Below are positions 36,235 through 45,602 of a stretch of 64,000 nucleotides of DNA, piece by piece (the stretch's first letter is position 1; each line of letters begins with the position of its first letter). A model generated the notes under the pieces. It was not told the DNA's origin. It saw nothing but the letters and a program-made list of their open reading frames with translations, and searched no databases. A program made the position numbers and the translations under genes. Origin of the DNA: Candidatus Cloacimonadota bacterium (GTDB lineage: Bacteria; Muiribacteriota; UBA6191); NCBI GenBank assembly GCA_023954715.1, contig JAGSHD010000010.1, positions 116,655-180,654 on the forward strand, in the 5' to 3' direction.

Positions 36235-37215
36235 TTATCCTACAATTTTTACTTTGTGATCAATAGCACCAAAAATAGACTTTCCAGCAGAATCAAACAT
36301 TTCAATCTTTACTGTTTCTCCATTTTTCATAAATGGAGTTACAAAATCACCAGTTTCGATTTTTTCTAACATTCGCTTTTCTGCCAAACAAGATGAACCT
36401 CTTGATCGATCTAAATTAGAGATAGTACCCGATCCGATAACTGTACCTGCACTTAAATGACGAGTCTTTGCAGCATGAGCCAATAATTGTGGAAAGTCAA
36501 AGGTCATGTCTACATGGCAAAAAGGCTCGCCAAACAACTCTCCGTTGTAGTGAGTTGTCAAAGGCAATTGTACTTTTTTACCATCCCAAGCATCTCCTAA
36601 CTCATCTGGAGTGACAGCTACAGGACAAAAGGCAGTCGCTGGTTTACTTTGAAAAAAACCAAAACTCTTAGCCAATTCAGCTGGGATTAATCCTCTTAAA
36701 CTAACGTCATTTAAAATCATTAATAATTTGATATGAGATTTAGCATCATCCACAGAAACACCCATCTTTACATCATCTGTTACAATAGCAACTTCTGACT
36801 CAAAATCAATTCCGAATGCTTCATCTAATACTTCTATATCATCTCTTGCACCAATAAAGTGATCTGAACCACCTTGATACATTAGAGGGTCTGTCCAAAA
36901 ACTATCTGGAATTTTAGCGCCTCTTGCCTTTCTTACTAACTCCACGTGATTCACGTAAGCACTTCCATCTGCCCACTGATACGCTCTTGGAATTGGTGCT
37001 GCTAAATCTTCAATTACTAGAGAAAATTCACCCTCTACTGTACCTTGATTTAAGTCTGCATATACTTGTTCTAGTTCAGGAGATTTTTCTGCCCATGCAT
37101 CTAATGCAATTTGCATCGTCATAGCAATCTCAGGTACTTTTACTGCTTTAGTTAAATCCTTGTTTACAACGATTAAAATACCATCTCGTCCGCTTTTTAG
37201 TGATCCTAATTTCAT
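36235..37215 (-). CDS. fahA: fumarylacetoacetate hydrolase family protein (fumarylacetoacetase)
   Basis: Final step of the homogentisate path: fumarylacetoacetate to fumarate plus acetoacetate. 326 residues, the short bacterial type. Metal-binding Asp/Glu residues are in DFESEVAIVTDD; other family marks are YQGGSDHF, the SLRGLIPAE segment, GSGTISN and RGSSCLAEKRM. The context (HPPD upstream, MAAI downstream) fixes its substrate much better than sequence alone could. Confidence 0.93.
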   Translation of the reverse strand: MKLGSLKSGRDGILIVVNKDLTKAVKVPEIAMTMQIALDAWAEKSPELEQVYADLNQGTVEGEFSLVIEDLAAPIPRAYQWADGSAYVNHVELVRKARGAKIPDSFWTDPLMYQGGSDHFIGARDDIEVLDEAFGIDFESEVAIVTDDVKMGVSVDDAKSHIKLLMILNDVSLRGLIPAELAKSFGFFQSKPATAFCPVAVTPDELGDAWDGKKVQLPLTTHYNGELFGEPFCHVDMTFDFPQLLAHAAKTRHLSAGTVIGSGTISNLDRSRGSSCLAEKRMLEKIETGDFVTPFMKNGETVKIEMFDSAGKSIFGAIDHKVKIVG

Positions 37216-37256
37216 ATTATTCCTTTAGTTTTAAAATGTTTGAGGATAACTTAGAA

Positions 37257-38363
37257 TTAAACTAAGTTTCCACGCTTTTCTTGGTCTAGCTCGATGGATT
37301 CAAACAATGCCTGAAAATTTCCTTCTCCAAAACCTTCACTCTTTCCATTCCTTTGGATAAATTCAAAGAAAAAAGTTGGTCGATCAAAAATAGGCTTGGT
37401 GAATAGTTGAAGTAAATAACCTTCTCCTTCAAAATCCATTAAAATACCCAATCTTTGTAAATCATCGATATTTTCTTTAATATCCGGATTTTTCTGTCTC
37501 ATAAGATCATAATATGTATCAGGAATCTCTAAAAACTCTACTCCATTTTTACGCAATGATGAAATAGTTTTACATATATCGCTAGTTTCAATAGCAATAT
37601 GCTGTACACCCGTACCATGATATTGCTCAATAAACTCTTCAATTTGAGACTTAAACTTACCTTTATATGGCTCATTGATTGGATTTTTTACTACATTATC
37701 CTTTGCTCGAACAACTTTTGATAGTAAAGCTGAATATTGCGTTGAAATAGCACCTGGCCCAAAATCTATAAAAGTTTCAAAATCAAGAGCTTTATTAAAG
37801 TAGTCTGCCATTTGATCCATTTGGTTTGTTCTTACGTTGCCTACAATATGATCGATACCTTTTAAAGCAGTATCTTCACTAGATAGTTCAATTTTTTGAA
37901 GAGCTGGGCCAAAGCCTGGCATAAACACGCCTTTATACTCATCTCGATTAATAAACACTAGCTCGGTGTCATCGTACAATTTTATGGCACTATGGTAAAC
38001 AACACCATCATTGTCTTCTAATTTCGTGGGCCTAACGATAGGGACCGCTCCATTTTTAACTGCGTAGTCAAATGCTTTTTCCACGTGATCTACAACAACC
38101 GACCATCTCTTGATTCCATCACCATGCAATGATAAAAATGAATTAATTTCACTGGATTGAGGCTGCAAAGCCCCTGTAACAACAATTTTTAAATTTTGAC
38201 TTTCTAAAAGATAAGAACATCTTTCTCGATGAGAGGTCTCTGGCCCCTTGTATGCTGAAATGTTCATTCCAAGTGCTTTTGCAAACCAATATGCAACTGT
38301 CTTTGCTGAGCCTACGTAAAACTCTACATAATCATAAGATCTAATTCCTACAACATTCGCCAT
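37257..38363 (-). CDS. hppD: 4-hydroxyphenylpyruvate dioxygenase
   Basis: Fe(II) enzyme making homogentisate from 4-hydroxyphenylpyruvate, using O2. 368 residues in two glyoxalase-like halves. The iron ligands are visible in the second half: His172 (GIDHIVGNV), His255 (GVQHIAIET) and Glu334 (FFFEFIQR), and the C-terminal gate helix EGFGEGNFQALFESIE is complete. Starts 41 bp upstream of fahA on the same strand. Confidence 0.97.
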   Translation of the reverse strand: MANVVGIRSYDYVEFYVGSAKTVAYWFAKALGMNISAYKGPETSHRERCSYLLESQNLKIVVTGALQPQSSEINSFLSLHGDGIKRWSVVVDHVEKAFDYAVKNGAVPIVRPTKLEDNDGVVYHSAIKLYDDTELVFINRDEYKGVFMPGFGPALQKIELSSEDTALKGIDHIVGNVRTNQMDQMADYFNKALDFETFIDFGPGAISTQYSALLSKVVRAKDNVVKNPINEPYKGKFKSQIEEFIEQYHGTGVQHIAIETSDICKTISSLRKNGVEFLEIPDTYYDLMRQKNPDIKENIDDLQRLGILMDFEGEGYLLQLFTKPIFDRPTFFFEFIQRNGKSEGFGEGNFQALFESIELDQEKRGNLV

Positions 38364-38514
38364 CTTAACTCCCTAAATCCAAAGAGCAATAAATTGCATT
38401 ACCTTGGATTAGTAACTACCCTACTGACTTGCTAATAATTAAAATCTCAAAAGCATGATATGGATAGGTATATTTAATTTATGGTTTTCCTAGCAATTTC
38501 TTGCCAAGAGTTTA

Positions 38515-39663
38515 TTATTTATTTTCTAGCCAAGATTTATGATAATCTTTTACTGATATATCTTCGGCTCTCTTTGATGAATACAATGGTTGAAAAGTAT
38601 CAATCATTACAGCTAACTCATCGGTTTTTTTCTTTCCAATGCTTTCTAGTACTTTACCTGGCTGTGGTCCATGTACCAATCCTGCTGGATGCAAGGTTAT
38701 ACTACCTTGTTCAATGCCTGATCGACTCATGAAGTTTCCTTTTACATAGTACAGTACTTCATCACTGTCTACATTATGATGATAGTATGGTGCTGGTACT
38801 GCCTCTGGATGAAAGTCATATAAACGAGGAACAAAGTTACAAATGACAAAGTTTGCTGACTCAAACATTTGATGAATAGGAGGAGGCATATGTAATCTTC
38901 CTACTAAAGGTTCGAAATCATGAATACTAATTGAGTAAGGATATAAGTAACCATCCCATCCTATGGTATCAAAAGGATGGTGATCTAAGGTGACTTCAAA
39001 GTATGTATCATCTCTTCTACCTAAAATTTTGTGCTCACGTTTATCAAAAATTGGATCTAAATGGCTTGGAACATTAATGTCTCTTTCACAAATAGGAGAG
39101 TCCTCTAAAAACTGCCCCATTGCATTCAAATATCGCTTAGGAAATTTGATAGCTTGTTTTGATTGAATCAAAATATATTTAACAGAAGTCTTTATATCCC
39201 ATTGATAATACAAGCCTTTTGGGATAACAACATAGTCTCCAGAGCTTACAGCTAAAACACCAAACTCAGATAATAGATTACCTTCACCCTCTTCTATAAA
39301 ATAGACTTCGTGACACGAACTATTTACGAAGATCCCACTATACAAATAAGTACTAACAGAAATCTCTACTTCACTATTTTCAAGTAAAGGACTTCTTGCT
39401 GAGAATACATTTGAATCTGGATTTAATTGCTGAGTTTTATAATGCTTATAATTTAGATTGGTATTACAATCACCAGTAGAAGGCTTTCTACCAATCAATG
39501 GAGAAACATCAACGGCAGAACAAGGAATTTGATCCTTATATAATAATGAAGAAACTCCAGAAAACCCTTCTTGTCCCATCAGCTTTTCGTAAACTAACTG
39601 ATCACCGTTTTTAACAACAACATGACGTTTTCTTGGGACTTTTCCTAGCTTATGATAAAACAT
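38515..39663 (-). CDS. hmgA: homogentisate 1,2-dioxygenase
   Basis: Ring-cleaving Fe(II) dioxygenase converting homogentisate to maleylacetoacetate. 382 residues, nearer the short bacterial type than the ~430-residue proteobacterial form. The double cupin carries the ligand cluster PYYHHNVDSDEVLYYV (His, His, Glu) and HPAGLVHGP (His). ATG 39663 has AAGGAG seven bases upstream, better than the open frame's TTG/ATG further out. First gene of the tyrosine-degradation series, 151 bp before hppD. Confidence 0.95.
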   Translation of the reverse strand: MFYHKLGKVPRKRHVVVKNGDQLVYEKLMGQEGFSGVSSLLYKDQIPCSAVDVSPLIGRKPSTGDCNTNLNYKHYKTQQLNPDSNVFSARSPLLENSEVEISVSTYLYSGIFVNSSCHEVYFIEEGEGNLLSEFGVLAVSSGDYVVIPKGLYYQWDIKTSVKYILIQSKQAIKFPKRYLNAMGQFLEDSPICERDINVPSHLDPIFDKREHKILGRRDDTYFEVTLDHHPFDTIGWDGYLYPYSISIHDFEPLVGRLHMPPPIHQMFESANFVICNFVPRLYDFHPEAVPAPYYHHNVDSDEVLYYVKGNFMSRSGIEQGSITLHPAGLVHGPQPGKVLESIGKKKTDELAVMIDTFQPLYSSKRAEDISVKDYHKSWLENK

Positions 39664-40072
39664 GACTTCTCTCCTTATACATACCAAATAGACTTTAATC
39701 TGCATTATACAAGGTAAAAACCTAAGTCTTCACCATGAAATTTGGGCTTTTAAATCGCAACAAATGACCAAGCATGAGCTCTCACCACAGACCTAGTAAT
39801 CTTAGCCAGATTTACTGATATTAAGCTAAACTGCTTTGACTTTAAATACAAATTTCTACCAAAACGGAGCAATATAATAGCTAACTTGTTAGGAGTCCTT
39901 GGTTAAAAAAAATGAGATAAGAAAAATCTTACTATATGAGCTCAATTTGATAGTTTGTTAAGCATGAACTAAGATCAAAATGTGTTCGAATCAGTCATCC
40001 CAAAAACTATACTTTACCAATTATACTCTTAAATAAATCACTAAAATCGAGCAAAGAAACAAATGGATTGAG
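39664..40072. other. intergenic stretch, no gene seen
   Basis: About 410 bp between the homogentisate dioxygenase start and the terminator of the anti-sigma gene. It must hold the promoter of the tyrosine-degradation genes, but I find no clear -35/-10 pair, no long inverted repeat, no RNA gene and no open frame worth calling. Confidence 0.5.
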
Positions 40073-40100
40073 CAAAAAAAAAAGCCCCAATATTAGGGCT
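40073..40100 (-). terminator. Rho-independent terminator of the sigma/anti-sigma transcript
   Basis: On the minus strand AGCCCT-aatatt-GGGGCT is followed by ten T residues. It lies about 185 bp beyond the anti-sigma stop codon, so the conserved ~130-bp element at 40151-40280 is inside the transcript as a 3' untranslated region. Confidence 0.85.
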
Positions 40101-40150
40101 CATCTTATACTTTAGCTCTCCACCTTAAGAAACTAAAGATAAATTTATTG

Positions 40151-40280
40151 TAACTATTCAGCTATAATTTTTCTATTTGATCACCAAGGTTGATTACATC
40201 TAGGTACATCAATAAAGCAAAAACTGCGAAAAACTTGTATATTCCTCTCCTTTTATCGAAGAGGCCAACTTAACAATTAC
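40151..40280 (-). ncRNA. conserved intergenic element, copy A (3' UTR of the anti-sigma gene)
   Basis: About 130 bp that recur in diverged form at 52066-52200. In minus-strand sense it contains GGCCTC at the start of a 7-bp hairpin, CCTCTTC-GATAAAA-GGAGAGG, followed by conserved TACAAG, TTTCGCA and CTTTATTGAT blocks, and ends at TAGCTGAATA. The stop codon of the upstream gene is 7 bp away. The base-paired columns differ from copy B in compensated ways while loop and flanks are kept, which argues for a structured RNA. I know no family with this pattern. Strand is inferred from gene context only. Confidence 0.6.
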
Positions 40281-40286
40281 AATTTA

Positions 40287-41507
40287 TTAATCTTTATTGA
40301 TTGTATTAAAACTATCAAGAGGATTAACTTCTTTTGAATCATTCAACTCTACACCTGAAGTAGTAGGTGCTTCTTGAACAGGAACTTGAGTTGCCTCACT
40401 AGCTTCTGTTTCAACAACTTTTGGACTCTTTGTTTCTTCAATAAAGTCAGGTACAGTCATTGTCCAAGAACTATAGTCTTTTGCAGAAATATTAGATTGA
40501 GTTAAATTTTTGAAGTTTTCTGTAGAAGCATTTGCAACTAAGTTATGACCTTCACTTACGATCTGCCCATTACTTGCTTCATCAATTGAACCTACCCATA
40601 CTTTTGATTCGTAGACCTTAACGGATGACTCAACAACATTTGAAAATGTCTCCTCACCAATCTCGTTCAATGCCCCTAAAGAGAATTCTCGAAAATATAC
40701 TTCTGGAGAAATCCCACTAAATAGGTTTTTTTGAGTTACTCTTTGTAAAAAGTCTGCATAAGGTTCTTGTTTATATTGAACGCTTACATCATAAATAGTA
40801 CCACGTACTGAGGCCACTAAATTTGGTGTACGAGCTTCAAAATGACGCCCTTTTTTAACTACTTTTATCCAAGAGTCACCATGAAACACTCGAATCCCAT
40901 GATCCATAACCTGAATCTGTGAGTTTTCTTTTAATTTTAGTTCTGTTCCGTCTACATACTTTAAATGAACACTAGAGTCAGATAATGTTCTGATTTTATC
41001 GGAAAAACTTAAAGCGATTTCTTCAGAAACGTTTTGCCACATCAAAGAGTCTTCTTTGAAGATTTGAACTTCACCTTGAACAGCAACTAGATCTAAATCA
41101 GCTTTTGCTATCATTGTTTCACTAGCAAGGTTATTTGCTGCCATCTCAATTTGAGGTCGAATCAATGATTTTGAAGGATCTACGTCGCTTGAACCCATGA
41201 TAAAAGCTAATCCGGCAACACTCGCAGCTAATGCAAAACCGACTTTAACATAAAAAGGTGTTAATTGTTGAGGTGCATCATAAGCTGGCAAGGCATTTAT
41301 TTGTGACATTACAGAATTAGTAAAACCAGCAGGCACATCTAACTCTTCATCACTTACTAAAATAGATTTTATTCTAGAATACCAATCTTGTGTATTTTTA
41401 CAAGATCTACATTCTTCCGAGTGTTTCTCAACACTAGGCTTTGCATCCAAAGATAGGATATTATCTATTTCATCATTTAATAATTTTTCAAATTCATCAC
41501 AGTTCAT
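40287..41507 (-). CDS. anti-sigma factor with zinc finger and FecR domain
   Basis: A 406-residue membrane regulator. N-terminal zinc-binding anti-sigma domain with the HxxxCxxC motif (HSEECRSC, residues ~29-36), one membrane helix (about 87-106) and a periplasmic FecR domain (about 125-250: GEVQIF ... VSEEIALSFSDKIRTLSDSSVHL ... SVRGTIYDV). The C-terminal ~80 residues are Thr/Ser/Pro/Glu-rich. It starts 14 bp after the ECF sigma gene and should hold that sigma factor at the membrane until an envelope signal is sensed. Confidence 0.9.
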   Translation of the reverse strand: MNCDEFEKLLNDEIDNILSLDAKPSVEKHSEECRSCKNTQDWYSRIKSILVSDEELDVPAGFTNSVMSQINALPAYDAPQQLTPFYVKVGFALAASVAGLAFIMGSSDVDPSKSLIRPQIEMAANNLASETMIAKADLDLVAVQGEVQIFKEDSLMWQNVSEEIALSFSDKIRTLSDSSVHLKYVDGTELKLKENSQIQVMDHGIRVFHGDSWIKVVKKGRHFEARTPNLVASVRGTIYDVSVQYKQEPYADFLQRVTQKNLFSGISPEVYFREFSLGALNEIGEETFSNVVESSVKVYESKVWVGSIDEASNGQIVSEGHNLVANASTENFKNLTQSNISAKDYSSWTMTVPDFIEETKSPKVVETEASEATQVPVQEAPTTSGVELNDSKEVNPLDSFNTINKD

Positions 41508-41521
41508 CGTAGCTCCTCGTA

Positions 41522-42130
41522 TTAAAGGTCACTCACTTTCTTCTCAAGATATGTTTTTAACATTTTTCTTGCTCTGAAAATTCGAGCCTTTATCGTACCC
41601 ATTGGCAAGTTCAAGATACTTGAAATCTCTTTATAAGAGAGATTTTGTAAATGCCTTAGTACAACGACAGATTTATAATCCAAAGGTAATTGAGATATAG
41701 CGTCCTTTAACAGACTTCTCAATTCTCTCCTAGACTCTGCGTTTTCAACTTCTTCTGCTGAGGAAGGAACTGAGTTTCTACCAGTTACAAACCCTTCAGC
41801 ACCAGAATCCATAATCACATCTAAAGATGTGGTTGTATCTTTTCTAGTTCTAAAGAAATCAACACATAAGTTATTTACAGATTTTAGCAACCACGACGAA
41901 AATTTATACTGAGGATTATACTGCTCTAAATTGCGGTAAATCTTTACAAATGCTTCTTGGGAGATATCCATTGAAACTTCTACATCGTTTGTCATCCGGT
42001 AAGCAACATTGAAAACTTGCTTTTTATACCGTTCGACTAATATAGCGAATGCTTCTTTGTCTCCTCGAAGAATCTGTTGGATAATTTTATAATCGTCTTG
42101 TTCCAACCTGCTTTTTTCCTTTGAGTCCAT
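41522..42130 (-). CDS. ECF-type RNA polymerase sigma factor
   Basis: A 202-residue sigma-70 group 4 factor: region 2 (about 20-95: AFAILVERYKKQVFNVAYRM, DISQEAFVKIYRNL, FSSWLLKSVNN) and region 4 (about 130-190: QLPLDYKSVVVLRHLQNLSYKEI, MGTIKARIFRARKML). ATG 42130 has no ribosome-binding site; the TTG at 42106 (giving MEQDDYKIIQQIL, the usual ECF start) follows AAAGGAAAAAAGCAGG. With the ECF-like promoter at 42138-42164 the transcript would start about at the ATG, so the TTG start gives a normal leader. Both starts are possible. Co-transcribed with its anti-sigma factor. Confidence 0.93.
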   Translation of the reverse strand: MDSKEKSRLEQDDYKIIQQILRGDKEAFAILVERYKKQVFNVAYRMTNDVEVSMDISQEAFVKIYRNLEQYNPQYKFSSWLLKSVNNLCVDFFRTRKDTTTSLDVIMDSGAEGFVTGRNSVPSSAEEVENAESRRELRSLLKDAISQLPLDYKSVVVLRHLQNLSYKEISSILNLPMGTIKARIFRARKMLKTYLEKKVSDL

Positions 42131-42137
42131 AATCTAC

Positions 42138-42164
42138 TACGTGTTTAGTGTCAAAAAGGTTTCA
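42138..42164 (-). promoter_or_regulatory. ECF-sigma-type promoter, probable autoregulation
   Basis: On the minus strand TGAAAC (42164-42159), 17 bases, then CGTA (42141-42138) resembles the ECF consensus (TGAAAC-N16-CGTA for B. subtilis SigW). It stands immediately upstream of the sigma gene. Further out, two TGTACA palindromes lie 30 bp apart (42171 and 42201). Confidence 0.5.
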
Positions 42165-42369
42165 ATGATTTGTACAATTTTTAGTTTATTAACAATTATC
42201 TGTACACTATTTCAATCATTCTACCTTGTAAAATACTTCATTGATAAATTGCGCATTATTGTATCAGGAAAAGTCGTAAAATGCATACGAACAAATTAAC
42301 TTTTTATTCTATAAATTAAAATAAATGAGCCAAATCTCTCCAATAGCTTATTCTAGTGCAATCTATACC

Positions 42370-42786
42370 TTATTCTTTTCGGTTATTTAATTCAAAATCT
42401 ATATAATCTTGAAGAATTAAACTAGCTGCCAATTCATCTTTAAATTTTTTGCCTTTTTTGGAATTTATCCCTAGTTTTTTCATTTGTGAAAAAGCTCTTT
42501 TAGTGGAGCGCCTCTCATCCATTAATAAAACTATAAAGTTTTGCGCAAGTAATTTCTCTTTAAAGCTCTCCACATGAGATGTCATTTCGTTTTTGTCGCC
42601 GTTCATAGAAATGGGAAAACCTAAAATAATTGTATTTAAATAAGGCTCTTGGATACGTAGAGTGATCAAATATTCGAGCAACTCTACTGTCTCTATGGTT
42701 TCAACGGGAGTCGAATAACTCATTTTTTCATCAGATACGGCAATACCGCTTCTTTTTAAGCCAAAATCAACTCCAATCAAACTCAT
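42370..42786 (-). CDS. ruvX: YqgF/RuvX Holliday-junction resolvase-like nuclease
   Basis: A 138-residue RNase H-fold protein, implicated in 16S rRNA 5' processing and anti-termination. The acidic residues are in GVDFGLKRSGIAV, the GFP-x-x-MNG loop, LMDERRSTKRA and DELAASLILQDYI. Its ATG overlaps the alaS stop by one base (TAATG); alaS-ruvX linkage is widespread. Confidence 0.94.
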   Translation of the reverse strand: MSLIGVDFGLKRSGIAVSDEKMSYSTPVETIETVELLEYLITLRIQEPYLNTIILGFPISMNGDKNEMTSHVESFKEKLLAQNFIVLLMDERRSTKRAFSQMKKLGINSKKGKKFKDELAASLILQDYIDFELNNRKE

Positions 42787-45395
42787 TAGGAAATCATTCC
42801 TTCTAATATATCTTTTACTTGGCTTACTGCCTCAGGAATCTTATCTGGTTTGGAGCCACCAGCTTGAGCCATATTCGGTCGTCCACCACCACGTCCACCA
42901 ACAACTTCTGCTAAAGTTCCGATAAGTTTGCCTGCATGAACGCCTTTTTTAACCCAATCATCAGAAACCTTACAAACCAAACTAACCTTTTCTGCTTCTT
43001 GATTAAATAAGACTAAAGCTCCCGATCCTATTTTTTGAATAGCTTGATCAGATAACTTTCGAAAACCTTTAGTATCTATTCCGTCAAAACAGGCAGTTAA
43101 ATAGGATAACTCGCCCACTTTTTCAAGTTTTTCTTCTAGGTTATCTAATTTCGAAGCATTCATAGCCTCTTTCAACTTTGAAATCTCTTTGTCTTTACTT
43201 TTCAATGAATTTTGTAAATCTGCGACCACATCAGAAAGGTTATTTTTTTGTTTTAGAGTACGAGAAATTTTATCTAGAGTATTATCTTGCTCCAAAAACA
43301 GAGAAAATGCATCTTTAGAACATATCCCTTCAATTCTTCTAATTCCAGAGGCGATGGATCCTTCTGATATTATTTTTATCATTCCAATTTCAGAAATCTC
43401 ATCCACATGGGTTCCACCACAAAACTCCATAGATAGTCCTGGAATATCAATGATTCTAACTAAATCCCCATACTTTTCACCAAAAGGACAAATAGCCCCC
43501 ATCTTTTTTGCATCATCTAAAGATTTTTCATGAATCTCTACTTTTTGATTTTTGTTGATCTGTAAGAAAAGATTTTTTTCAAGTGTTTGTAACTCTTCAA
43601 GTGTTAAACCCTTATTCAAAGTAAAGTCAAAACGAAACCGCTCATGATCTACATAAGACCCTGACTGCTGTACAGTTTCTCCAAACATTCTTCGAAGTTC
43701 AGCTTGTAAAAGATGTACGGCTGTATGATTTTTTCTTATGTAATGCCGCTTTTCTTGATCTATCTCTACATCTACTAAATTTTCAAAACTGAAGTTTCCT
43801 TCTAAAAGCTCACAATAGTGAACAATTTGTCCTTCTTCTTTTTTAGTATCATATACTTGAAGCTTCATATTAGAGTTTGAAATGACACCACTATCGCCGA
43901 TTTGTCCACCGGACTCTGCATAAAATGGACTCTTTTCAAGTACAATCTTAGCTCGATCCCCTTCATCTGATATACCAGCTCTTAAAACTTTTGTTTTAGC
44001 TGAAAAGTCTGAATATCCAGTAAACTCATCTCCACTTCCGGTGTGGTAGTCTACAAACTCCCATTTTGCATCATGTCCAAATTTTTGGGCTCCTCTTGCT
44101 CTTTCTTTTTGCTCTGTCATTAAAGCTTCATAGCCCTCTTGTGAGTAAGTAATATTTTTATCATTTAAGATAACTTCCGTTAAATCTTTTGGAAAACCAA
44201 AGGTATCGCCTAACTTAAACACTACATCTGCTGGAATCTCACTCTTTTGTTCTGCTTGTACTTTTTCAATCTCAACTGCAAGTAAAGACAACCCTTTAGC
44301 TACTGTTCTTAAAAATGCTTTTTCTTCTAATTGAATATTTTCATAGATAAAGTCTTCTTTTCCTGAAAATATAGGGTGAGCATCACTTAAAGCAGCAATT
44401 ACACATTTTGAAAGTTCACAGATAAAGGGCTCTCTGATACCTAATTGATAGCTATATCGAATCGCTCTTCGTAAAATTCGTCTTAATACATAACCTCGAC
44501 CAAGATTAGCTGGCAATATCCCATCAGCGATTAATGTACAAGCTGTTCTTGCATGATCAGCCATTACTTGTCTAGCGACTCTTTGCTGATCTTTGGATAA
44601 CTCCGTTGTTTCTTTACTCGCTCTTTTTTCAATCAAATCAAGTAGAGGTACAAAAACATCAGTGTCATAATTAGAAACCTTGTTTTGCATAATCGCTGCA
44701 ATTCTTTCCAATCCCATACCAGTATCTATACATGGATTTGGTAAATCTACTCTTGTACCATCTGCTTTTGCTTCATATTGCATGAAAACTAAATTCCAGA
44801 ACTCTAAGAATCGATCCCCTTCGCCACCCATTACATCTTCATCACTTGTACCTGCTTCAGGACCTAAATCATAAAAAATTTCGGAGCACGGACCACAAGG
44901 ACCTGTAGCTCCCATAGACCAAAAGTTATCTTTATCACCAAAACGATAGATACGATCTTTTTCAACACCTTGCTCTAGCCAAAGATTAAAACTTTCATCA
45001 TCATCTGTATATACCGACACATAAAGCTTACTTACATCTAGCTTTAAAACTTGAGTGATGAATTCCCAAGACCAAGCAATCACTTCTTTTTTGAAATAAT
45101 CACCAAAACTAAAGTTACCCAACATTTCAAACATTGTATGATGACGCTTAGTGTAGCCAACAGCTTCTAAATCATTATGTTTTCCACCAGCTCGCACACA
45201 TCTTTGTGAGCTAACAGCTCTAGTATAATCACGCTTGACGTTTCCAATAAAAACATCTTTAAACGGAACCATTCCAGCATTTACAAATAACAAAGTTGGA
45301 TCATCATGAGGAACCAATGATGAACTGGCCACACGTTTATGACTTTTCTCTTCAAAAAATTTTAAAAATGCTTCTCTAATTTCATTGCTTTTCAT
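42786..45395 (-). CDS. alaS: alanyl-tRNA synthetase
   Basis: Class II synthetase of 869 residues, full length. Class II motifs lie in the first 240 residues (FVNAGMVPFKDVF, RCVRAGGKHNDLEAVG). The editing domain carries NHTAVHLLQ (HxxxH) and the matching FCGGTHV (CxxxH) metal site, so mischarged Ser/Gly can be cleared. The C-terminal oligomerisation domain has a coiled coil and the glycine-rich GGRGGGRPNMAQAGG. Upstream neighbours are pseudopilin genes; downstream is ruvX. Confidence 0.98.
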   Translation of the reverse strand: MKSNEIREAFLKFFEEKSHKRVASSSLVPHDDPTLLFVNAGMVPFKDVFIGNVKRDYTRAVSSQRCVRAGGKHNDLEAVGYTKRHHTMFEMLGNFSFGDYFKKEVIAWSWEFITQVLKLDVSKLYVSVYTDDDESFNLWLEQGVEKDRIYRFGDKDNFWSMGATGPCGPCSEIFYDLGPEAGTSDEDVMGGEGDRFLEFWNLVFMQYEAKADGTRVDLPNPCIDTGMGLERIAAIMQNKVSNYDTDVFVPLLDLIEKRASKETTELSKDQQRVARQVMADHARTACTLIADGILPANLGRGYVLRRILRRAIRYSYQLGIREPFICELSKCVIAALSDAHPIFSGKEDFIYENIQLEEKAFLRTVAKGLSLLAVEIEKVQAEQKSEIPADVVFKLGDTFGFPKDLTEVILNDKNITYSQEGYEALMTEQKERARGAQKFGHDAKWEFVDYHTGSGDEFTGYSDFSAKTKVLRAGISDEGDRAKIVLEKSPFYAESGGQIGDSGVISNSNMKLQVYDTKKEEGQIVHYCELLEGNFSFENLVDVEIDQEKRHYIRKNHTAVHLLQAELRRMFGETVQQSGSYVDHERFRFDFTLNKGLTLEELQTLEKNLFLQINKNQKVEIHEKSLDDAKKMGAICPFGEKYGDLVRIIDIPGLSMEFCGGTHVDEISEIGMIKIISEGSIASGIRRIEGICSKDAFSLFLEQDNTLDKISRTLKQKNNLSDVVADLQNSLKSKDKEISKLKEAMNASKLDNLEEKLEKVGELSYLTACFDGIDTKGFRKLSDQAIQKIGSGALVLFNQEAEKVSLVCKVSDDWVKKGVHAGKLIGTLAEVVGGRGGGRPNMAQAGGSKPDKIPEAVSQVKDILEGMIS

Positions 45396-45602
45396 GATAA
45401 ACCTCTAAGTTAACTCGATTTTTAAATGCTAAATAATTCTTCACAAAACGAATAGGAAGAATCTATATGAGTGCTATTGTATAGACTTAGACAAAAAAGT
45501 AAAGTCCAATAGTCTTCTCAAAAAGTTGCGGGGTAGTATATACCAATCAGAAAAAAATCTATACTAATTATTAGAAATGAATAATCAAAATAAAAATTTT
45601 AA

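Noticed and set aside
40151..40280. Reading the repeated element as a known riboswitch or ribozyme
   Set aside because: I compared it by eye with c-di-GMP-I, preQ1-I, hammerhead and twister consensus cores and found none; it also lies after, not before, genes.
43189..43533. Open frame on the plus strand inside alaS
   Set aside because: It is antisense to a conserved synthetase gene and its protein has no family features; other antisense frames in polA, pyk and the HEAT genes were dropped for the same reason.
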